Assembly (NCBI RefSeq): GCF_021513175.1
Contig: NZ_CP090953.1
Location: forward strand, 2,166,501-2,230,500
Source: Sphingomonas sp. S2-65
GTDB taxonomy: Bacteria > Pseudomonadota > Alphaproteobacteria > Sphingomonadales > Sphingomonadaceae
Direction of reading: 5' to 3'
Length of the DNA: 64,000 nucleotides
The first letter of the stretch is position 1. Every line of letters begins with the position of its first letter. The translations under genes and the position numbers were made by a program. The notes beneath the pieces are model-generated. The model did no database searches. It worked only from the letters and a program-made list of their open reading frames with translations, and was not told the origin of the DNA. Shown here piece by piece: positions 18,097 through 27,409 of this stretch.

Positions 18097-19350
18097 TTAG
18101 CCGCCCTTTCCCGGAAGGTCTGAGCAATTCGGACTGACGATCTGCGAGGAAGCTTGGTCAGAGAAGTGCCGGACGGAGAGCAACGCCAAGAACGTCCGAC
18201 CAGGCTCTTCAATCATCGGGAGGTGACCTGACTCTTCGAACCAGCAGAGTTGGCGTCGCGGCGCTGAGACCTGCTGAAGCCAAGCCGCCGCTATTCCGGA
18301 CGGCGTCGTCGTGTCGCGACGTCCTAGCAGTAGGACGACTGGCACATGCAACCGACGGACCTCCGCGAAGGACACGTCCGCCAATCTCGGCCATAATGTG
18401 GTTGTGGTGAAGGCGCTGCCGCGGGACCAGCTTTCCCGATCCAGAGCGGTGTAGAGGGGTGAGAGCTTGGTGGAGTTGAAGTAAAAGTTTGCATCGGGCC
18501 GGCGACCGACAAGCGAACCGTAACGATTGGCCCACTTACGCCAGCCATCCGCTTTGCCAATCGTGAATGGCCCGGCATTTGGATACGGTGCAAGTGCCCG
18601 GATCGCGCGGTCCGCCTCGGTGTCATGGCGCTTGCCCGCCTCCTCCAGCGTGCGCTGCATGCCCACGCGCTCGTTTTCGCGAAAGTCGATGATCTGCCCC
18701 ATGCCGATATAGGCGTGCAGCAAGTCCGGTCGTTTTTCCGCGAGCGCCAAGCCAACGGCCGATCCGAAGCTGTGGCCAAGAACGAAGACCTTGTTTTGCC
18801 CAAGGCGTGCACGGAGCTGCTCGATCAACTCGATGGCGTCGTCCCTATAGCGTTCGAGGCTCAACGTCGGCGCGATCGCGGCCGGATCGTTCAGCGGATA
18901 GGACCGGCCAGCGCCGCGCTGATCCCATTGCACCACGGTGAAGAAATCTTCCCACGGATGCTGGAAGCTCCAGGCCATCGGCATCTCCACTGACCCAGGG
19001 CCGCCATGAATGTAGAGCAATACAGGGTTGGCACGGTCGGCTCCGCGGATATTCACCACCTGTCGTGCACCTCCCAAGGTAACGATCACGGTCTCGTCGA
19101 TGCCCGCCGGGGTGACGATCTTTTGGATATCGGCGACGATCTCTCTTGCCTGTTCCAGCCCGTCTCGATCTATCAGGAGGGATGAAGGCGCTGTGGCGGA
19201 AGCCGCCGGTTGCTGTGCAGAGACTGGCGGAGCAACGAAGGCGAACGGCAAGGTGAATACGCCGAGGCGAGCGGGAATGCGAATAAGCAAACTCCTTTCC
19301 TGGCCGCCGGGCAGTTCGTAGATTTCCTGCCCGCCAGTCCGCGTTGGCAC
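18097..19350 (-). CDS. Exported alpha/beta-hydrolase, proline iminopeptidase-like (peptidase S33)
   Basis: 417 residues. The oxyanion motif HGGPGS (115-120), nucleophile elbow GHSFGS (Ser194), Asp346 (LLGRRDTTT) and His376 (ESGHLPM) complete the catalytic triad. The DQRGAGRS block is typical of S33 prolyl aminopeptidases. A hydrophobic N-terminal segment ending PVSAQQ looks like a signal peptide, so the enzyme is probably periplasmic. The exact start is uncertain, as the leader before the hydrophobic core is long. It lies 48 bases downstream of the Gfo/Idh/MocA gene. The natural substrate is unknown; an ester or lactone substrate is as likely as a peptide. Confidence 0.8.
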   Translation of the reverse strand: MPTRTGGQEIYELPGGQERSLLIRIPARLGVFTLPFAFVAPPVSAQQPAASATAPSSLLIDRDGLEQAREIVADIQKIVTPAGIDETVIVTLGGARQVVNIRGADRANPVLLYIHGGPGSVEMPMAWSFQHPWEDFFTVVQWDQRGAGRSYPLNDPAAIAPTLSLERYRDDAIELIEQLRARLGQNKVFVLGHSFGSAVGLALAEKRPDLLHAYIGMGQIIDFRENERVGMQRTLEEAGKRHDTEADRAIRALAPYPNAGPFTIGKADGWRKWANRYGSLVGRRPDANFYFNSTKLSPLYTALDRESWSRGSAFTTTTLWPRLADVSFAEVRRLHVPVVLLLGRRDTTTPSGIAAAWLQQVSAPRRQLCWFEESGHLPMIEEPGRTFLALLSVRHFSDQASSQIVSPNCSDLPGKGG

Positions 19351-19398
19351 TGCAGCGGCGTCGAATCCGAAGCTACAGAATGGCGGTAGCGTTGGCGT

Positions 19399-20814
19399 TC
19401 ATAGTTCCCATCCTCGACGATAGTTTCGGTCTAGAAACTGGTTGGCTTCGGATAGGTTGGTGATCCGTCCGGTGACACCATCATATTCAATCGGCTGGTC
19501 TGCGCGCGTGGCAACCATGCCGAGCAGCATGGTCTCATTCAGGGGCACCGCAACGGAGAAGGGCGACGAAATCGCCTCCTCTCCTCGGATCGCACGGATC
19601 CAGTTCATCTCATGACCATCGCGGCCGCCTTGGATCCGCGGCAGCGACAATGGAACGGAGGCGGCCCGTGCTTCGACGCCTTCGCCGATCAGCACCGGCT
19701 TCTGCCCATAAGTGTCGTGCATCAGCATGCCCCGATCCCCGACATAGAGCACACCGCCATCAGGGTTCATCCGTGCAGTCTCCGGCATGCCCGCAGGCGT
19801 TGGCGGCATGAACCCACCATCATACCACGTCATCGTCAGCGGACCGTGCCTGGCATGGCCGAACTGGTAGGTCGTGATGTTGGCCAGCGGATAGCTGCCT
19901 AGGTCCGCCGGGGGCTTACCATCCCAGATGTTGTCGTCGCCACCCCAGCGGCTGTGTCGCGTCTCGATCCGCGTCGGCAGGCCTGGCTCTAGTGCCCAGA
20001 GGGGGAAGTCGACCAGGTGGGCGCCCATGTCGCCCAGGGAGCCGATCCCGAACGGAACCCAGCCGCGCCAGTTGAAATGCCCATAATCGGGATGATAGCC
20101 CCAATCGACCGTCGCTGGACCAAGCCAAACGTCCCAGTCCAGGCTGGCCGGCTTTGGTACGGCAGCCGGCCGCTTTTCTCCCTGGGGCCAGAGCGGCCGG
20201 TTCGTCCAAGCATGAACCTCGCGCACGCGGCCGATCGCATCTCCGCGGATCAGTTCCACCACGCGCCGGCCGTCATCCCCCGAATGCCCCTGATTGCCCA
20301 TCTGGGTGACCAGCTTTGGATTTCGCGCCGCAAGATCGAGCAGCACGCGCCCTTCGCGAACCGTATATGTTAGCGGCTTCTGCACATAGACGTGGATGCC
20401 GCGTTCCATGGCCATCTTGGCCGCCACCGCGTGATGATGGTCTGGCGTGGCAATCACTACTGCGTCGATGTCCCTTCGGGCGTCGAACATCCGTCGATAG
20501 TCGGCGAACTTCACGGCCCGATCATAGGCTGCCTTGAGCGGCAGAAGGTTGGTGCGCGTGGCGCCCTTGTCATCCACGAATGCCGCAGCGACGTGGGCAA
20601 GATCGACATCAGCTAGCGCGACGATGTTCTGGCCAGTAAGCTTCGCCATGTTCTGCGCGCCCATGCCGCCAGCGCCGATCACCGCGACATTGACCCGGTC
20701 GCTCGACGCGATCTTTCGCGCGAAGGCGGCGCTGGGAAGGGTCAGCATTCCTGCACTGGCTGCAGCGCCTGTCAGCCAATCGCGCCGGGCGAGACTCGCT
20801 CGTTGTTCTTTCAT
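19399..20814 (-). CDS. Tat-exported Gfo/Idh/MocA-family oxidoreductase
   Basis: 471 residues from the ATG at 20814, which follows aaaaggg. The N-terminus has a twin-arginine signal (LARRDWLTGAAASAG). Next comes a Rossmann fold (NVAVIGAGGMGAQNMAKL) and the family's substrate segment (VIATPDHHHA, then VYVQKPLTY in place of the usual EKP). The C-terminal domain is the beta-sheet domain of this family. Members oxidise or epimerise sugars or related polyols with tightly bound NAD(P); Tat export allows folding with cofactor first. It is preceded by the VOC gene with only 11 bases between, so the two are probably one operon. Confidence 0.85.
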   Translation of the reverse strand: MKEQRASLARRDWLTGAAASAGMLTLPSAAFARKIASSDRVNVAVIGAGGMGAQNMAKLTGQNIVALADVDLAHVAAAFVDDKGATRTNLLPLKAAYDRAVKFADYRRMFDARRDIDAVVIATPDHHHAVAAKMAMERGIHVYVQKPLTYTVREGRVLLDLAARNPKLVTQMGNQGHSGDDGRRVVELIRGDAIGRVREVHAWTNRPLWPQGEKRPAAVPKPASLDWDVWLGPATVDWGYHPDYGHFNWRGWVPFGIGSLGDMGAHLVDFPLWALEPGLPTRIETRHSRWGGDDNIWDGKPPADLGSYPLANITTYQFGHARHGPLTMTWYDGGFMPPTPAGMPETARMNPDGGVLYVGDRGMLMHDTYGQKPVLIGEGVEARAASVPLSLPRIQGGRDGHEMNWIRAIRGEEAISSPFSVAVPLNETMLLGMVATRADQPIEYDGVTGRITNLSEANQFLDRNYRRGWEL

Positions 20815-20825
20815 GCGGTACCCTT

Positions 20826-21749
20826 TTACGTAGTGGGGCTGTCCGCAGTGAACGGCGAGCAGCAAGGTTCGGCGACCGGCTGGAACTCCATCAGTTCGAC
20901 ACGCGTCCCATCGGGATCATAGAGGTTCGCCTGCCACTTGCCGTCGCGCCCCATTTGCGGGCCGTCATGGCGGGGGCTCAGCCGGCCTTCCGCGGTGAGA
21001 CGAGCAACCGTTGCCTTCATGTCGGACACGCCGAGTGACAAGTGGTTGAACACACCCAGAAGGCGCCCGTCGATGTGCTTGGCGTCCACAGTCGAACCTG
21101 TCCCGACCATCATATACTCGAGCCAATCAGTTCCGTTGGGGACCATCTGCGAGATCCAGTCGGTCGCCCCTTCCTTCATCGCGCCGAACCAATAAGGGCG
21201 GAACCCGAGCAGCGTGCGGTAAAAGCTATCCTGGGCGGCGCGATCTCGCACAACCTGGCCTACATGTATGATACGTCCGCTGACAGCGACCGATGTGGTG
21301 CTAGCCGTTCTCGGCGGTTGAACGAAGTGCACTTCGTTGCCTTCCGGGTCGCGCATGCCGAACCAACGCTCGCCCGTCCTGCTGGTGGACAGCGCCGTAA
21401 CGCCGTTCGCGCCGCGACCTGTCAAATAAAGGCGAAGCGCTTCCGCATCAGTCGTGGAGTAGGCGACGTGTGCCAGCCGGCTTATTCCATGGCCTGCAGG
21501 CAGCGGCAGGACCTCGACGAACTGCGTCTCGCTGAACAGATACCGGGCGCCTTTCGGACTTTCGGGATCGGCCACCTTTTCGGCCCCGAGTACGCGACCG
21601 TAAAAGTCGTCGGCAGCGGCGAGATTGGTGGCGTAAATCGCCAGATGCGACACGCCGGTGATCGCGGGTCGATCAACCGGCGGCTTTACCGGTGCCATGC
21701 CTGGACCTGCGGTCAGGATAGCTGCCAGCATTATCGCTCGTCGGATCAT
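20826..21749 (-). CDS. Exported VOC-superfamily protein with two glyoxalase-like modules
   Basis: 307 residues with a signal peptide (MIRRAIMLAAILTAGPGMA). The first VOC module starts at about 30 (GVSHLAIYATNLAAADDFYGRVLG), the second near 155 (HVGQVVRDRAAQDSFYRTLLGF). Each VOC module supplies metal ligands in dioxygenases, isomerases and glyoxalases; the reaction here cannot be read off. It is the first gene of a probable three-gene minus-strand operon with the Gfo/Idh/MocA oxidoreductase and the S33 hydrolase. All three carry export signals, which suggests a periplasmic pathway for a sugar- or lactone-like compound. Confidence 0.8.
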   Translation of the reverse strand: MIRRAIMLAAILTAGPGMAPVKPPVDRPAITGVSHLAIYATNLAAADDFYGRVLGAEKVADPESPKGARYLFSETQFVEVLPLPAGHGISRLAHVAYSTTDAEALRLYLTGRGANGVTALSTSRTGERWFGMRDPEGNEVHFVQPPRTASTTSVAVSGRIIHVGQVVRDRAAQDSFYRTLLGFRPYWFGAMKEGATDWISQMVPNGTDWLEYMMVGTGSTVDAKHIDGRLLGVFNHLSLGVSDMKATVARLTAEGRLSPRHDGPQMGRDGKWQANLYDPDGTRVELMEFQPVAEPCCSPFTADSPTT

Positions 21750-21978
21750 CGGCCCCTCTCCTTTTATTCTCAGGCGTTACCTGACATGCGGCAGCGAGGC
21801 CCACAAGGCGGCCAGCATCGGAGTGTCATCGCCGCAGGAACGGTCTTCATCGCCTGCGTCCGATGAGCGGATGCAGGGTCGAGTTCTTTAGCATGCAAGC
21901 CACGTCCGTAAATTCGTCAGTCGGGCAGCGTACAAAGCCCTCGATTTCACCGCGACACCACCCAACAAGCAATGCTAG

Positions 21979-22203
21979 TCAGGCCACTCCCTCAGCTTTG
22001 GCCCATGTCATTCCAGTTCCCGGCGCTTCGTGCGCGTGAGCGGCGAACCGCCGCCGCGCCGCTGTTCGCCGCACCCTTCTGGGCAAGCTTACGCCACCGG
22101 TCGACACGAGCGGGATCAAGATCTCCTTCCCCATTGCGGCCCGGATCGCGCATCCCGGCTCGTCGGTATGGGTGCAGTTCGCAAACCGGCACGCGAGCGC
22201 CAC
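21979..22203 (-). pseudogene. rsgA: Relic of the rsgA C-terminus (ribosome-assembly GTPase)
   Basis: One minus-strand frame contains CRFANCTHTDEPGCAIRAAM, the zinc-knuckle signature of RsgA. The next frame continues with GDLDPARVDRWRKLAQ, which is the normal sequence after it. The frame change between them and the absence of the GTPase domain upstream show a decayed 3' fragment, not a working gene. The flanks, 21750-21978 and 22204-22374, hold no supported gene. Confidence 0.6.
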
Positions 22204-22374
22204 GCTACATGCTCAAGATCGAGCAGGATGCGGAGTACAGCTCGTACCTCTTCCCCTGACTACCGTCGGTCGAGCGACCGATGTCGGAGAACACGCGGTA
22301 AGCTGCCGTCCGTCCGCCTGTTCATGACCAGCCTCGATATTGCCCCAGCATGAGAATGGCGTCACGATCCCGAC

Positions 22375-23289
22375 ATGAAGGGCGTTTTCGACATCAGCGG
22401 TGCGTGGCGCTACGATGACCTCATTGCTGCGCGCTACCACTTCCCGGGCATCTACCTGCGCGCCGCCGAGGCGTGCGTGGGCGATTGGGTCGTCTATCGA
22501 GAAACCGGCTCCGCGGGCGGCCGCAAGGCCTATGTGGCGGCCGGTCTGGTGCACAGCATCGATCCCGATCCCGCCGACTGCACGCTCTTCTCTGCCCGTA
22601 TCAGCGACTTCATCGAATTCGACCGCCCTGTGCCGTACCGCGATCCGGACGGCCGATTTCGGGAGCGTATGCTGCGCGAAGTGGACGACCCGGCCACCGC
22701 GGGTTGGGCGCTGCGCGGCCGATCGGTACGCGCCATCGCTGATGCCGACTTTGCCGCCATCGTGAACGTCGGCTTGGTCGACACGCTATCACCCGAACAA
22801 GCGATCCGGCTTGAGCTGGATCCACGGCATATTGATGCTCCCACCGCCGCATTGCTGGCCTCACCGCCTGACGAGAGGCGCGTCGCGCAGCTACTGGTCA
22901 ACCGCAAGGTGCGCCGCGCTGCCTTCTGCGGCCACGTACTCGACGCCTATGATAATCGTTGCGCCGCGACGGGGCTGCGTATGGTCGATGGTGGCGGCAA
23001 GGCCGAAGCCCAGGCCGCGCACATCTGGAGCGTCGCTGATGGCGGGCCGGACGTCGTGCAGAACGGCATCGCGCTGTCCACGACCGCGCACTGGTTGTTC
23101 GACCGCCATTTTATCAGCCTCGACGACGAATGCCGGCTACTGGTGTCGCACGACAAGGTGCCGTCTGAGCTCATCCGGCTCTTCCCGCAACCAGGGGAGC
23201 GGATCCACCTGCCTGCCGATCCTCGGCTTTACCCGCGCCACGACTATGTTGCCTGGCATCGTGCCCGCTTCGCAGGCCTGAACGCTTGA
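22375..23289 (+). CDS. HNH endonuclease with possible PUA/EVE-like N-terminal domain
   Basis: 304 residues. The C-terminal part (about 180-290) is an HNH_2-type nuclease: RRAAFCGHVLDAYDNRCAATG, then AEAQAAHIWSVADGG with the catalytic His, NGIALSTTAHWLFDRHFIS, and LPADPRLYPRHDYVAWHR. The N-terminal 110 residues (DWVVYRETG, then ARISDFIEFDRPVPY) resemble EVE/PUA-fold readers of modified bases. Nucleases built this way are typically methyl-dependent restriction enzymes; that role here is inference. It is a single gene with no methyltransferase beside it, which fits a type IV-like enzyme. Confidence 0.75.
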   Translation: MKGVFDISGAWRYDDLIAARYHFPGIYLRAAEACVGDWVVYRETGSAGGRKAYVAAGLVHSIDPDPADCTLFSARISDFIEFDRPVPYRDPDGRFRERMLREVDDPATAGWALRGRSVRAIADADFAAIVNVGLVDTLSPEQAIRLELDPRHIDAPTAALLASPPDERRVAQLLVNRKVRRAAFCGHVLDAYDNRCAATGLRMVDGGGKAEAQAAHIWSVADGGPDVVQNGIALSTTAHWLFDRHFISLDDECRLLVSHDKVPSELIRLFPQPGERIHLPADPRLYPRHDYVAWHRARFAGLNA

Positions 23290-23578
23290 ACGGCTGCCTG
23301 GACGTCGTTGTCACCTATGACGGGCAGGCCGACATGCCGGCCAAGCGGTATGAGGCAGTATCATCTCAGCGGCTGTTCGCGGAAGGAGCCGACGCCCTGA
23401 TTCGGGCGACCTCGACCAGAGCTTCCGAGCAGACCACAATCCGCCATTCTGCGAAGCTCGTCCTCCAGCCAAATCTCGACGTTTGGTCATCGGCAACTTT
23501 TCGGCTCGTGCAGCTTCTGCCGGCAACCTAGAACGCGACGCCCTGTAACCGCCTCCACGCAGGCAGAAGTGAGAAGAT

Positions 23579-23779
23579 ATGCAGATCATCGTGCGCGACA
23601 ACAACGTCGACCAAGCGCTCCGAGCGTTGAAGAAGAAGCTTCAACGGGAGGGCGTTTATCGCGAAATGAAGCTTCGTCGGCACTATGAGAAACCCTCCGA
23701 GAAGCGTGCGCGAGAGCATGCGGCCGCTGTGAGTCGAGCCCGGAAGGCAGAACGCAAGCGAGCTGAGCGCGATCGCTAA
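23579..23779 (+). CDS. rpsU: Small-subunit ribosomal protein bS21
   Basis: 66 residues, close to the usual 65-70. The sequence begins [20 protein letters not shown] and ends in a Lys/Arg-rich tail, typical of alphaproteobacterial bS21, which binds 16S rRNA near the anti-Shine-Dalgarno region and helps initiation. A gaag element precedes the ATG. The gap before it (23290-23578) has a TTG-started 81-codon frame that I do not accept. Confidence 0.92.
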   Translation: MQIIVRDNNVDQALRALKKKLQREGVYREMKLRRHYEKPSEKRAREHAAAVSRARKAERKRAERDR

Positions 23780-23935
23780 ACGCTACGGCTTTCAGACTCC
23801 GATTGCAGACATTCACGGCTTCGGTTGCATGCTGCAATAGCCGACGACGGTTCATCCGGTGTCTCACGCGACGACTGAAACAGGGCGACCATCCGGGCAG
23901 ACGACCAGTTCGCCCGGACGGTGTTCCCCACCCGG

Positions 23936-24661
23936 CTACATCCCAGCTGCGGTTGGGCGGACGATGACTTCGTTGATGTCGACGCCCTCGGGCTGCTCCA
24001 GTGCGTACCGGATCGCCCGCGCAATAGCATCAGGCGTCAGCGACTTCTTGCGCCATTGCGTCAGTGCGGAGGCGATAGTCTGGTCGGTGATGTCGTTGCC
24101 CAATTCGGTCGCCACGACGCCCGGCGAGATAAGCGTGGTGCGGATGTCATCATGCTCCTGTCGCAGCCCTTCCGTGATCGCCCAAACCGCATATTTCGTC
24201 GCGCAGTAAACGGCGGCGCTCGGCATCACGAAGTGCGCGGCGATCGATGCAACGTTCACTACATGGCCCGACCCTTGTCCAATGAAACGCGGCAGCACGG
24301 CAGCGATCCCGTTCAGCACACCGTGGATGTTGACGTCGATCATGCGCGTCCACTCGTCCTGCTTCAGCGCGGCGAGCGGCGACAGCGGCATCACGCCCGC
24401 ATTGTTGATTAGCACGTCCACGCGGCCGAACCGCGTTTCCGCCGCGTCGGCAAAGGCGGCAAAGCTCGCCCCGTCGGTTACATCCAGCGTGTGCCACGCC
24501 ACATTGGCGCCGAGCTCTGCGGCAAGCGTCCGTAGGCGATCGGTCCGACGCGCGCCGATGAAGACGCGAGCCCCCTTACTCGCGAGCTCGCGCGCAGTGG
24601 CCTCGCCGATGCCGCTGGAGGCGCCGCTGATCAGCACAGTCTTGTCGATGACGTCGTTCAT
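23936..24661 (-). CDS. Short-chain dehydrogenase/reductase
   Basis: 241 residues from the ATG at 24661, which has the strong ribosome site ggaaaggaag. Classical SDR motifs are all present: GASSGIGE (NAD(P) binding), NNAG, a catalytic Ser in NVASIAAH, and YCATK. The C-terminal VDINEVIVRPT is frequent in YdfG/serine-3-dehydrogenase-like members. An Arg-rich segment after the first strand (GARRTDR) favours NADP(H). It is divergent from an AraC regulator, a common pairing in which the regulator responds to the SDR substrate. The substrate is unknown. Confidence 0.88.
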   Translation of the reverse strand: MNDVIDKTVLISGASSGIGEATARELASKGARVFIGARRTDRLRTLAAELGANVAWHTLDVTDGASFAAFADAAETRFGRVDVLINNAGVMPLSPLAALKQDEWTRMIDVNIHGVLNGIAAVLPRFIGQGSGHVVNVASIAAHFVMPSAAVYCATKYAVWAITEGLRQEHDDIRTTLISPGVVATELGNDITDQTIASALTQWRKKSLTPDAIARAIRYALEQPEGVDINEVIVRPTAAGM

Positions 24662-24810
24662 GTTGCTTCCTTTCCATCGCCCTGAGGCAGAGCACAGATG
24701 GAACGGTACGAGCCGTAACCGTAAGAGCGATCCCCCGAAATCATTGCACGATCCTCCGAAATGATGTCGCCATGCTTGCGAGGAGCGGTGGCAGCGAACA
24801 GAGTTTCGCC
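24662..24810. promoter_or_regulatory. Divergent promoter region of the SDR and AraC genes
   Basis: 149 bases between back-to-back starts. An AraC protein often binds such a region to control both genes. I see no clear direct repeat that fixes a site. Confidence 0.4.
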
Positions 24811-25707
24811 ATGCAGTCGATCGCAAACCTAGCCGCTCTTGTTGCCCGCCATGTGCCCAGCACGGGTATGTTGAGCACCTCGATAAATCGGTTGTCGTTG
24901 TTTCGAGCCGACGAGCCGACCGTGCCCTTACCCGCTGTTTACGAAGCTTCGCTTTGCCTGATCGCGCAAGGCACAAAGCGCGTTTCGCTTGGCGAGCAAA
25001 GCCTGGTCTACGATGCGGCGCATTATCTGCTGGTCTCGGTCGACCTGCCTCTCCTCGGGCACGTTATCCAGGCAGATCGCGAGGCACCGTACCTCTGCTG
25101 CAAGATCGATATTGATCAAGCGGCATTGACAGATCTCATCGTGGCGGAGGGCGGTCGGGCCCCCAAGGCCGATTTCCCGGCGCTGGCGATATATCGCAGC
25201 GACGACGATCTGATCGACGCGGCATGCCGGCTGATGCGCTTGCTGGACCAGCCCGCCAGCATCCCCGCGCTGGCGCCACTCATCGAGCGGGAGATTCTGT
25301 ACCGCCTGCTCATGGGCCCGCACGGTCCCGCGCTTCGCTACATGGCAGTCGCCGACAGCCGCCTCAATCAGGTCAGCCGCGCGATCGCAACGATCCGAAC
25401 GGGCTTCAACCGGCCGCTGCGGATCGAGCAAGTCGCCAATGCGGCGGGTATGAGCCCATCGTCGCTTCACCAACATTTCAAGGCAGTGACGAGAATGACG
25501 CCCCTGGAGTATCAAAAGCAGTTGCGCCTACAGGAGGCGCGGCGCCTGATGCTGTCAGCAGGCACGACCGCGAGCAACGCAGGCTTTGCCGTCGGCTATG
25601 AAAGCCCATCGCAATTCAACCGAGAGTATGCGCGCCTGTTCGGTGCTCCTCCTCGCCGCAATATCGAACAGCTGCAGCTTAGCGGCAATCTGCTCACGCC
25701 AGTGTAG
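24811..25707 (+). CDS. AraC-family transcriptional regulator (AraC_N type)
   Basis: 298 residues from the ATG at 24811; an ATG at 24772 in frame is also possible. The N-terminal half is the cupin-like AraC_N domain (PAVYEASLCLIAQGTKRVSLG, then YDAAHYLLVSVDLPL). The C-terminal 100 residues hold two helix-turn-helix motifs: LRIEQVANAAGMSPSSLHQHF and ASNAGFAVGYESPSQFNREY. This type commonly activates a neighbouring oxidoreductase in response to a small organic molecule. The divergent SDR is its likely target. Confidence 0.88.
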   Translation: MQSIANLAALVARHVPSTGMLSTSINRLSLFRADEPTVPLPAVYEASLCLIAQGTKRVSLGEQSLVYDAAHYLLVSVDLPLLGHVIQADREAPYLCCKIDIDQAALTDLIVAEGGRAPKADFPALAIYRSDDDLIDAACRLMRLLDQPASIPALAPLIEREILYRLLMGPHGPALRYMAVADSRLNQVSRAIATIRTGFNRPLRIEQVANAAGMSPSSLHQHFKAVTRMTPLEYQKQLRLQEARRLMLSAGTTASNAGFAVGYESPSQFNREYARLFGAPPRRNIEQLQLSGNLLTPV

Positions 25708-26048
25708 CGCCTCGGTCCAGTGAGACCCAGAAGCGGTCACAACTTAGCCGCCATTGCCCACGGATGGTCAACGGCATTCTTGCCGGCGCGAGCTGAGGTT
25801 CGCGCAATCGCTTCGCCTGAAGCGAAAAAACGGGCATCAGAATCGCCTACCTACCATAGCGCCAGCCGCCAGTTCTGGAGGCGAGCATCGCTTCAAACGC
25901 ACATATGGTGTTTCAGCGCCGACGCCCCGGGGCTTGCCATCGATGATGTCGAAATACGTGCAGCCATGTCGCTCCAGGTGCGCTCAAGCGTCGCTACCGG
26001 AGCCGTCCGATGGCGAGTCCGCTTCAGCCGGTTCAGTTCGTCTGTTTG
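25708..26048. other. Gap with no supported gene
   Basis: No gene is called. The stretch 25837-25983 on the minus strand is open for 48 codons (contains TYFDIIDGKPRGVG) but has no start codon, so it may be a relic. The first part includes a 17-base segment, 25724-25740, that recurs at 35292-35308. Confidence 0.3.
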
Positions 26049-27362
26049 TCAGGGGCGCAAGCCGCCGCAAACGACGATAGTCAGCAGCCAACGATCGCGA
26101 CCGGGGTTCTCAGCGAGACTTACCTGCTTGCCATACCGCGAGCTGAGGCTCGCGACAATGCGCCTCGCATCGGTGATCTCGGGATGATCGGCATCGGCAA
26201 GGACCATGATGCCCGGCTCATTGCCCGCTGGGGCGACGGTCCCACGGTATCGAAGCATGCCGACTTTAGGTTCGGCGTTGAGGAACTGCGTCACTGTCTC
26301 GACCGACGCAAGCGTGGCCGGCGCGGTAGAGCAAGCTTTGATATCAACGTCGGTGAACTGCGCGTTTCCAACTCGAAGGATTTGGTTCTTGGTTGCTTGA
26401 TCCGCCTTGAAAAGGTTCAACCGGGTGCGCAGCGCTGCTCGCTCTGGCGCTGAGAAGGATGCGACCGCGGCAGTGATCGCAGCCGTGCTCGAGGCACGCG
26501 TGATCGCTTCATTACCGTAGGCCATTCGCAACAGCTGCGTATCTCCTGGCGAGAGAGCAGTGTTGCCGGGCGAGTAACACCGGTTTCGCGCACCATCACG
26601 GTAAAAGTCGATCGGAAAGGTGTAGAGCATTATCGATTTGACGTTGAAATCCGTCTTAATATCGCCCGTCATATAGCGGCTGCTGCGCAGGTTGAAGTCG
26701 ATCGTCTCCTGTGACCAGTTGTTCGGTGGCCCACCCAGATACTGGTATACCGCAGGCCAGTTGAGCTCGCCCTCGCAACCTTCGTCCTGCTGCTGATGCT
26801 CATGATAGAAGCCTAGCGCGTGCCCAAACTCGTGAAGAACGACACGCTGGAACTCGGTCTCTGTAGGTGGCGAGATGTCAAAGCGCTGGAAGTTCATGCT
26901 CTCCTCCAGCTGGCCGACATGCACCAAGCTATCTTGTCCGATCATCGACCAGTAGCCTGGCTGCGTGTACCCGATCCGAATGTCATACACCCGATTGGAG
27001 CGGCAGAGGTTCGGATCAATTCGATCGCCGAAATCGAAGCTGACAAGAGCGCCTTGCCGCTCCCAAATGCTAGCAACTTCCACAATATGCCGACGAAGTT
27101 CGCGACTTCCGCCAAAAAAGCATACGCTTATGGGAACTCCGACGTCCCACCGCTTGGCACCGACGATAATGCCACGCTCGACGCTACCTGTTCGAGCAAG
27201 TTCGCTAAGTGTTTGCTCCGGAGCATCGGAAATGACTCGGCGGGTGATGTAGTCGGGGAGCACCTCGACTGGTACTGCCAACGCTTCTCTGTTCTGGGCA
27301 TATGCTAATGGCGACAACACAGCACTAAGTAAAATGCAGATAATGTTCGACATTCTGCTCAT
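26049..27362 (-). CDS. Astacin-like (M12A-type) zinc metalloprotease, secreted
   Basis: 437 residues from the ATG at 27362, preceded by gaggggg. The signal peptide ends LAYAQ. The zinc site is HEFGHALGFYHEH at 177-189, which gives HExxHxxGxxH with a following Glu as in astacins, and SIMLYTF is a probable Met-turn. The first 60 mature residues may be a pro-segment. The C-terminal 130 residues are not recognised. Its neighbour is a pilus operon on the same strand, whose last gene ends 306 bases upstream. It could process surface proteins or act on environmental protein; either role is inference. Confidence 0.8.
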   Translation of the reverse strand: MSRMSNIICILLSAVLSPLAYAQNREALAVPVEVLPDYITRRVISDAPEQTLSELARTGSVERGIIVGAKRWDVGVPISVCFFGGSRELRRHIVEVASIWERQGALVSFDFGDRIDPNLCRSNRVYDIRIGYTQPGYWSMIGQDSLVHVGQLEESMNFQRFDISPPTETEFQRVVLHEFGHALGFYHEHQQQDEGCEGELNWPAVYQYLGGPPNNWSQETIDFNLRSSRYMTGDIKTDFNVKSIMLYTFPIDFYRDGARNRCYSPGNTALSPGDTQLLRMAYGNEAITRASSTAAITAAVASFSAPERAALRTRLNLFKADQATKNQILRVGNAQFTDVDIKACSTAPATLASVETVTQFLNAEPKVGMLRYRGTVAPAGNEPGIMVLADADHPEITDARRIVASLSSRYGKQVSLAENPGRDRWLLTIVVCGGLRP

Positions 27363-27409
27363 GGTACACCCCCTCAACACCTTCGACTCGCCCATATTTG
27401 CCTTCTACA

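Noticed and set aside
23286..23531. An 81-codon TTG-started frame between the HNH gene and rpsU
   Set aside because: No convincing ribosome site, no motif, and the start merely overlaps the previous stop.
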